Shown here piece after piece: positions 60,290 through 64,000 of a DNA stretch of 64,000 nt. Source of the DNA: Delphinus delphis (taxonomy: Eukaryota > Chordata > Mammalia > Artiodactyla > Delphinidae); assembly GCF_949987515.2 (NCBI RefSeq), contig NC_082684.1:18033701-18097700 (forward strand), given 5' to 3'. The translations under genes and the position numbers were made by a program. The notes below the pieces were generated by a model. That model did no database searches. It saw only the letters and a list, made by a program, of their open reading frames with translations, and was not told the origin of the DNA. Each line of letters begins with the position of its first letter. Position 1 is the first letter of the stretch.

Positions 60290-60490
60290 GGAAATGGACC
60301 TGAGTTCTAATTACAGCCCCAACATTTATGAGCATTGTGACCACAGATTATTTCCATAACTTTTCTAAGTTTACTTCCTTATCTAAAGTAGAGACATAAA
60401 TTTCTTCCACACCACAAGATAGTAATGAGAAATCAGTAACACAACGTACACTTGCAGCAGAATGTTCAATAAATAATGAATGCTCAAAAT
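60290..60490 (+). repeat. MIR, sense
   Basis: The text tggacctgagttctaattac, taacttttctaagtttactt and ccttatctaaagtagagaca, then a diverged 3' half, follows MIR in order. Confidence 0.8.
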
Positions 60491-61139
60491 AGACTCATGA
60501 TTCAGTTATTATTATGATTGCACTATTCAAATTGTCATTCAGTGTTAGTTCCTTCATGTCGCTGAAACTTTAAATGCAGAAAAATACTTGGCTTCTGCCA
60601 TGCCACAGCAATAAGTCCACTGTTCTTCATAAACTCTAAATGCTTCTTCATATACTGTACTTTCACAAGAATAGGCAAACATCTAGTTTAGAATTCTGAT
60701 CCTTAATTGTTGTTGTTCTGTTCGTCACCATAACTTCTACCATCCTAAATGCACACGGCCTATCACAGGTTCTCTCTTACTTGTCATATATAATTATTTA
60801 CAAAAGAAATACTAGACTTTATACATCTTCCACAGAAAGCCAGTTCTACCAAAGCCTAAAGAAGTAAACATGACTTCATTATTAGTACATCTATTTGCTT
60901 GTTTTTTAATTTATAATTTATTCTCCACTATGCTCCAAAAGAACATATTTGATAAACAGATGAAAAACCACGCATAAAGAAGAACAAGACCATTAGCATA
61001 TCATAATCTTAGGGTAATGATTACTTAAAAACAGTCCTTTATGTCACTTGGAGTCTCCTAGACATGGAGGGAAAGAACAACCAAGAGGGACCATGAAGAT
61101 ACAACAGAGTTGAGTGTGAAATAGGCTTAGTTAAAAGAA
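60491..61139. other. Unassigned non-coding stretch
   Basis: No nameable element or supported ORF. Confidence 0.35.
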
Positions 61140-61144
61140 ATGGC

Positions 61145-61335
61145 ATTTATGAAAATGTACCAGGTGCTCCAAACTCAGCTAGATATTGATATATCATACT
61201 TCATTCAATTCTCACAGCAACTTTATAAAGCAGATGTTATTGTGCCCATTTTAGAAATATATAATTGGTGGTAATAGCTACACAGAGACTGAATGACAGA
61301 TAAAAGATTCACACTCCAAACTGCCTAAATTCATT
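61145..61335 (-). repeat. MIR, antisense
   Basis: The plus strand reads catttatgaaaatgtaccag, ttcattcaattctcacagca and tgtgcccattttagaaatat, the reverse complement of MIR. Confidence 0.8.
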
Positions 61336-61665
61336 GCTTAGTTAGTTGCAAAATAATTCCAGTGTAATTACATAGACCCTGGATTTTCTGTTCAAGTGCA
61401 AATTACCAAAGGGAGGAAATTTAATTAGAATGTGTGTTGCTCATAATTTTTTAACTCACTGTAGTCCATTACCAGAGGAGTAAATTTGATCCTAATTATT
61501 TGCAAATTTGTATTTGCAAATTTGCCTGCTTGTTAAAATCTATTTGTAATCCCAAAGTCCATACTCTTCAGTGTTTTCGTGATCTTTAGCAAACACATGC
61601 AGAGTGATGAAAAATTGAGTCACCATTTCCTGGCATGCACTTTCCTGTACAAGGTCTAATAAGGT
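61336..61665. other. Unassigned non-coding stretch
   Basis: Contains a local inverted/direct repeat tttgcaaatttg-type (61499-61523). Otherwise nothing named. Confidence 0.35.
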
Positions 61666-61681
61666 GATGTTCTGACTTCTT

Positions 61682-62353
61682 TTTTAAAAATTTTTATTGG
61701 AGTATAGTTGATTTACAATGTTGTGTTAGTTTCTGCTGTACAACAAAGTGAATCAATTATACATATACACATATCCACTCTTTTTTAGATTTCTTTTCCC
61801 ATATAGGTCATTACAGAGTATTGAGTAGAGTTCGCTGTGCTATACAGTAGGCCTTTATTAGTTAACTGTTTTATATATAGTAGTGTGTATATGTCAATCT
61901 CAGTCTCCCAATTTATTCCCCCCTCTTTCCCCCCGGTAACCACAAGTTTTTGTTGTTGTTGTTGTTGTTACATCTGTGACTCTATTTATGTTTTGTAAAT
62001 AAGTTCATTTGTACCATTTTCTTAGATTCCACATATAAGCAATAGCATATGATAGGTTCCTTAAAAAACTAAAAATAGAGCTACCATATGATACAGCAAT
62101 CCCACTCCTGGGCATATATCCAGAGAAAACCATAACTCAAAAATACACATGTACCCCAATGTTCACTGCAGCACTATGTACGATAGCCAGAACATGGAAG
62201 CAACCTAAATGTCCATCGACAGAGGAATGGATAAAGAAGATGTGGCACATATATACAATGGAATATTACTCAGCCATAAAAAAAGAACAAAATACTGTCA
62301 TTTGCAGCAACATGGGTAGACCTAAAGATTGTCATACTGAGTGAAGCAAGTCA
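61682..62353 (-). mobile_element. Twin-primed (5'-inverted) L1 insertion C
   Basis: The left part (61682 to about 62052) is antisense L1 3'UTR beginning with a T-rich tract, so the element lies on the minus strand. The right part (about 62053-62353) is upstream ORF2 C-terminal sequence in the opposite, plus-sense orientation, with MFTAALCTIARTWKQPKCPS at 62159. About 20 bp is missing between the parts. A 16-bp duplication with one mismatch flanks it: gatgttctgacttctt (61666-61681) and gatgctctgacttctt (62354-62369). A (TTG)n patch lies at 61949-61969. Confidence 0.95.
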
Positions 62354-62369
62354 GATGCTCTGACTTCTT

Positions 62370-62830
62370 GTTTCACTTTTCATATTGTAAACAAGTATCC
62401 TTTTTATGATCTATTTAGTGCCATGTTTGTTTTTTTAATTTCTGTGCTTCTATGTGGGGGGAGATTTTGCTGTTTAAAATGACCCCCAAGCATAGTGCTG
62501 AGAGGTATCTAGTGTTCTTTAGAGCAAGAACACTGTGATGAGCCTCATAGAAAAATACAGGTGTTAGAAAACTTTCATCCGACTTGAAATATAGTACTGT
62601 TGACCATGATTTCAATGGTTAATGAATCAACAGTGTACATTAAATAAAGTTTCTTTAAATATAGACACACATACAACAAGATCATTCATTGATTGGTTTA
62701 TGAAAATTCTATAACCGGAGGTTTACAGGCATCTAGAAGGGATTGTTCAGTATTTGCTAATTTGGTGTTCACAGCAAATGTATAGAACATCAATATTGAG
62801 AATAATAAGAATCAACTATACGCCTTTTAA
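62370..62830. other. Unassigned non-coding stretch
   Basis: No nameable element or supported ORF. Confidence 0.35.
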
Positions 62831-62845
62831 AAAGTTATGGTCCAG

Positions 62846-63048
62846 GGCTTCCCTGGTGGCGCAGTGGTTGAGAGTCCGCCTGCCGATGCAGGGGACACGG
62901 GTTCGTGCCCCGGTCCGGGAAGATCCCACATGCCGCGGAGCGGCTGGGCCCGTGAGCCATGGGTGCTGAGCCTGCGTGTCCGGAGCCTGTGCTCCGCAAC
63001 GGGAGAGACCACAACAGTGAGAGGCCTGCGTACCGCAAAAAAAAAAAA
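62846..63048 (+). mobile_element. CHR-type SINE, well preserved
   Basis: Complete SINE from ggcttccctggtggcgcag to a short poly(A). It has the fewest visible differences from the shared pattern of the six copies here. Flanked by a 15-bp duplication with one mismatch: aaagttatggtccag (62831-62845) and aaagttacggtccag (63049-63063). Probably the youngest SINE in the window. Confidence 0.96.
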
Positions 63049-63063
63049 AAAGTTACGGTCCAG

Positions 63064-64000
63064 ACAGGACATTTAAATAATATTCTCATCTCCCTCATAC
63101 ATTTACACCAAGATGTGTGGTAGAGTTAGTATTTTGAATTTGATTTACAAAAACTTTTATTAAAGCCCTTAGTTTCCATTATTTGTTCCTACAAACCAAC
63201 CCTGCGATGGACCTAACACTTTCTCCACAAGGCACTCACTCACTCAAAATGTTCTTCCTCACGTATTGTTGCCAATCTTCTCCCAGGTCACCGTGCAAGG
63301 GGCTGCAGGATATGATGCCACAGTGCTGACTTACTCTGAAGAGTCCTACCCTCTCTGCCCAGCACACCCTTATGTAGAATAAGTTGCTCTTGGGTTTTCC
63401 ATTCCTCTTGCAAATCAGACTGTGTAGTTTTGAAGTTCCTGTCCTTTCCTGGAAAGTAACGGAAGTGGATGCAGAGAAGGAGCCAGGCAAGCAAAAATGT
63501 TGGAAAGAGGATGTGAACCCCACCTGTGAACAGCAAAGCATCTGGAAAAGTCGAGAGGGTTTTGCCCTGTGAACCAACATAGAGTCACAGCCAGATGATC
63601 CAGGTGTCCTGCTCCCTTTCTCTTTCTCTCTCACCTTCAATTCTCTCTCTTTCTTCTCTTAAGAAGGAGGCTGAGGCAGGAAGAAGATTCACTTATTGTA
63701 TCTGTCTGGTAAGAGACACAACAACACTTTCACCTCATCTCCAGACCTCAAGCCCTCTCCTGTATATCCTCCTAACACCGACAGATGTTTCACACATTTA
63801 TCTGAAGAAAATGCACTTTGCCAATGAGTGCTTCTATGCTTACTTTTGCCCTTTGGGAGCTATCCTTACACAAATCGTATCACTGCACCATTCAAACTAT
63901 TCAGATAGATATTATTCATATATGCAGAATCCAACCACTTCTCACTTTCTCCACAGCTACTACCTTAGTTCATCAACTCTTTTCAAATACCACTGCCTAA
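63064..64000. other. Unassigned; pyrimidine-rich patch near 63610-63660
   Basis: No repeat named. A TC-rich patch occupies 63610-63660. The minus-strand frame 63236-63640 (134 codons) is the longest outside the recognised transposons, but it has no known domain, and overlapping frames exist on both strands. Confidence 0.35.

Noticed and set aside
63236..63640. 134-codon minus-strand ORF outside named repeats
   Set aside because: No recognisable domain, no Kozak-like support, and overlapping frames of 82 and 62 codons occur at the same place. Chance ORF length is not unusual in GC-moderate DNA.

Overview
The window is mammalian nuclear DNA, almost certainly from a cetacean. The main evidence is six copies of the roughly 200-bp tRNA-derived CHR-type SINE (start ggcttccctggtggcgcag, end in poly(A)) that is abundant in whale and dolphin genomes, plus L1 copies of cetartiodactyl type. 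Classification rests on pattern recognition; no database search was possible. I find no convincing host exon, tRNA, rRNA, CRISPR array or operon. The region reads as intergenic or deep intronic sequence.

Layout. 1-4825: 3' two thirds of a sense L1 (end of ORF1, ORF2, 3'UTR), with a SINE in its 3'UTR. 4826-11534: old sequence with MIR and L2 pieces and three CHR SINEs, one nested in a MIR. 11535-17224: an ancient, nearly complete antisense L1 with an internal ORF2 deletion. 17225-20472: L2, MER5A, MIR and an 84-bp L1 stub. 20487-about 28325: a second, nearly full-length sense L1 with a SINE in its 5'UTR and an unidentified 330-bp insertion in the reverse-transcriptase domain. 28326-30189: probably a 3'-transduced flank of that L1, because a 14-bp target-site duplication brackets the whole 20487-30189 block. 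30204-34547: L2, a short tRNA-derived SINE, MIR and old L1 ends. 34548-36938: a nearly complete Tigger1-like DNA transposon. 36939-47880: L2/MIR remnants and a solo LTR-like insertion inside a MIR. 47881-62369: three independent twin-primed (5'-inverted) L1 insertions, each with a 16-17 bp target-site duplication, plus microsatellites. 62370-64000: one young-looking SINE and unassigned sequence.

Nothing here forms a working gene set. Every recognisable open reading frame belongs to a transposon and is broken. The interest lies in insertion history: nested elements, target-site duplications that date and delimit events, three twin-priming products, ultra-short L1 insertions, and a candidate 1.86-kb L1 3' transduction.
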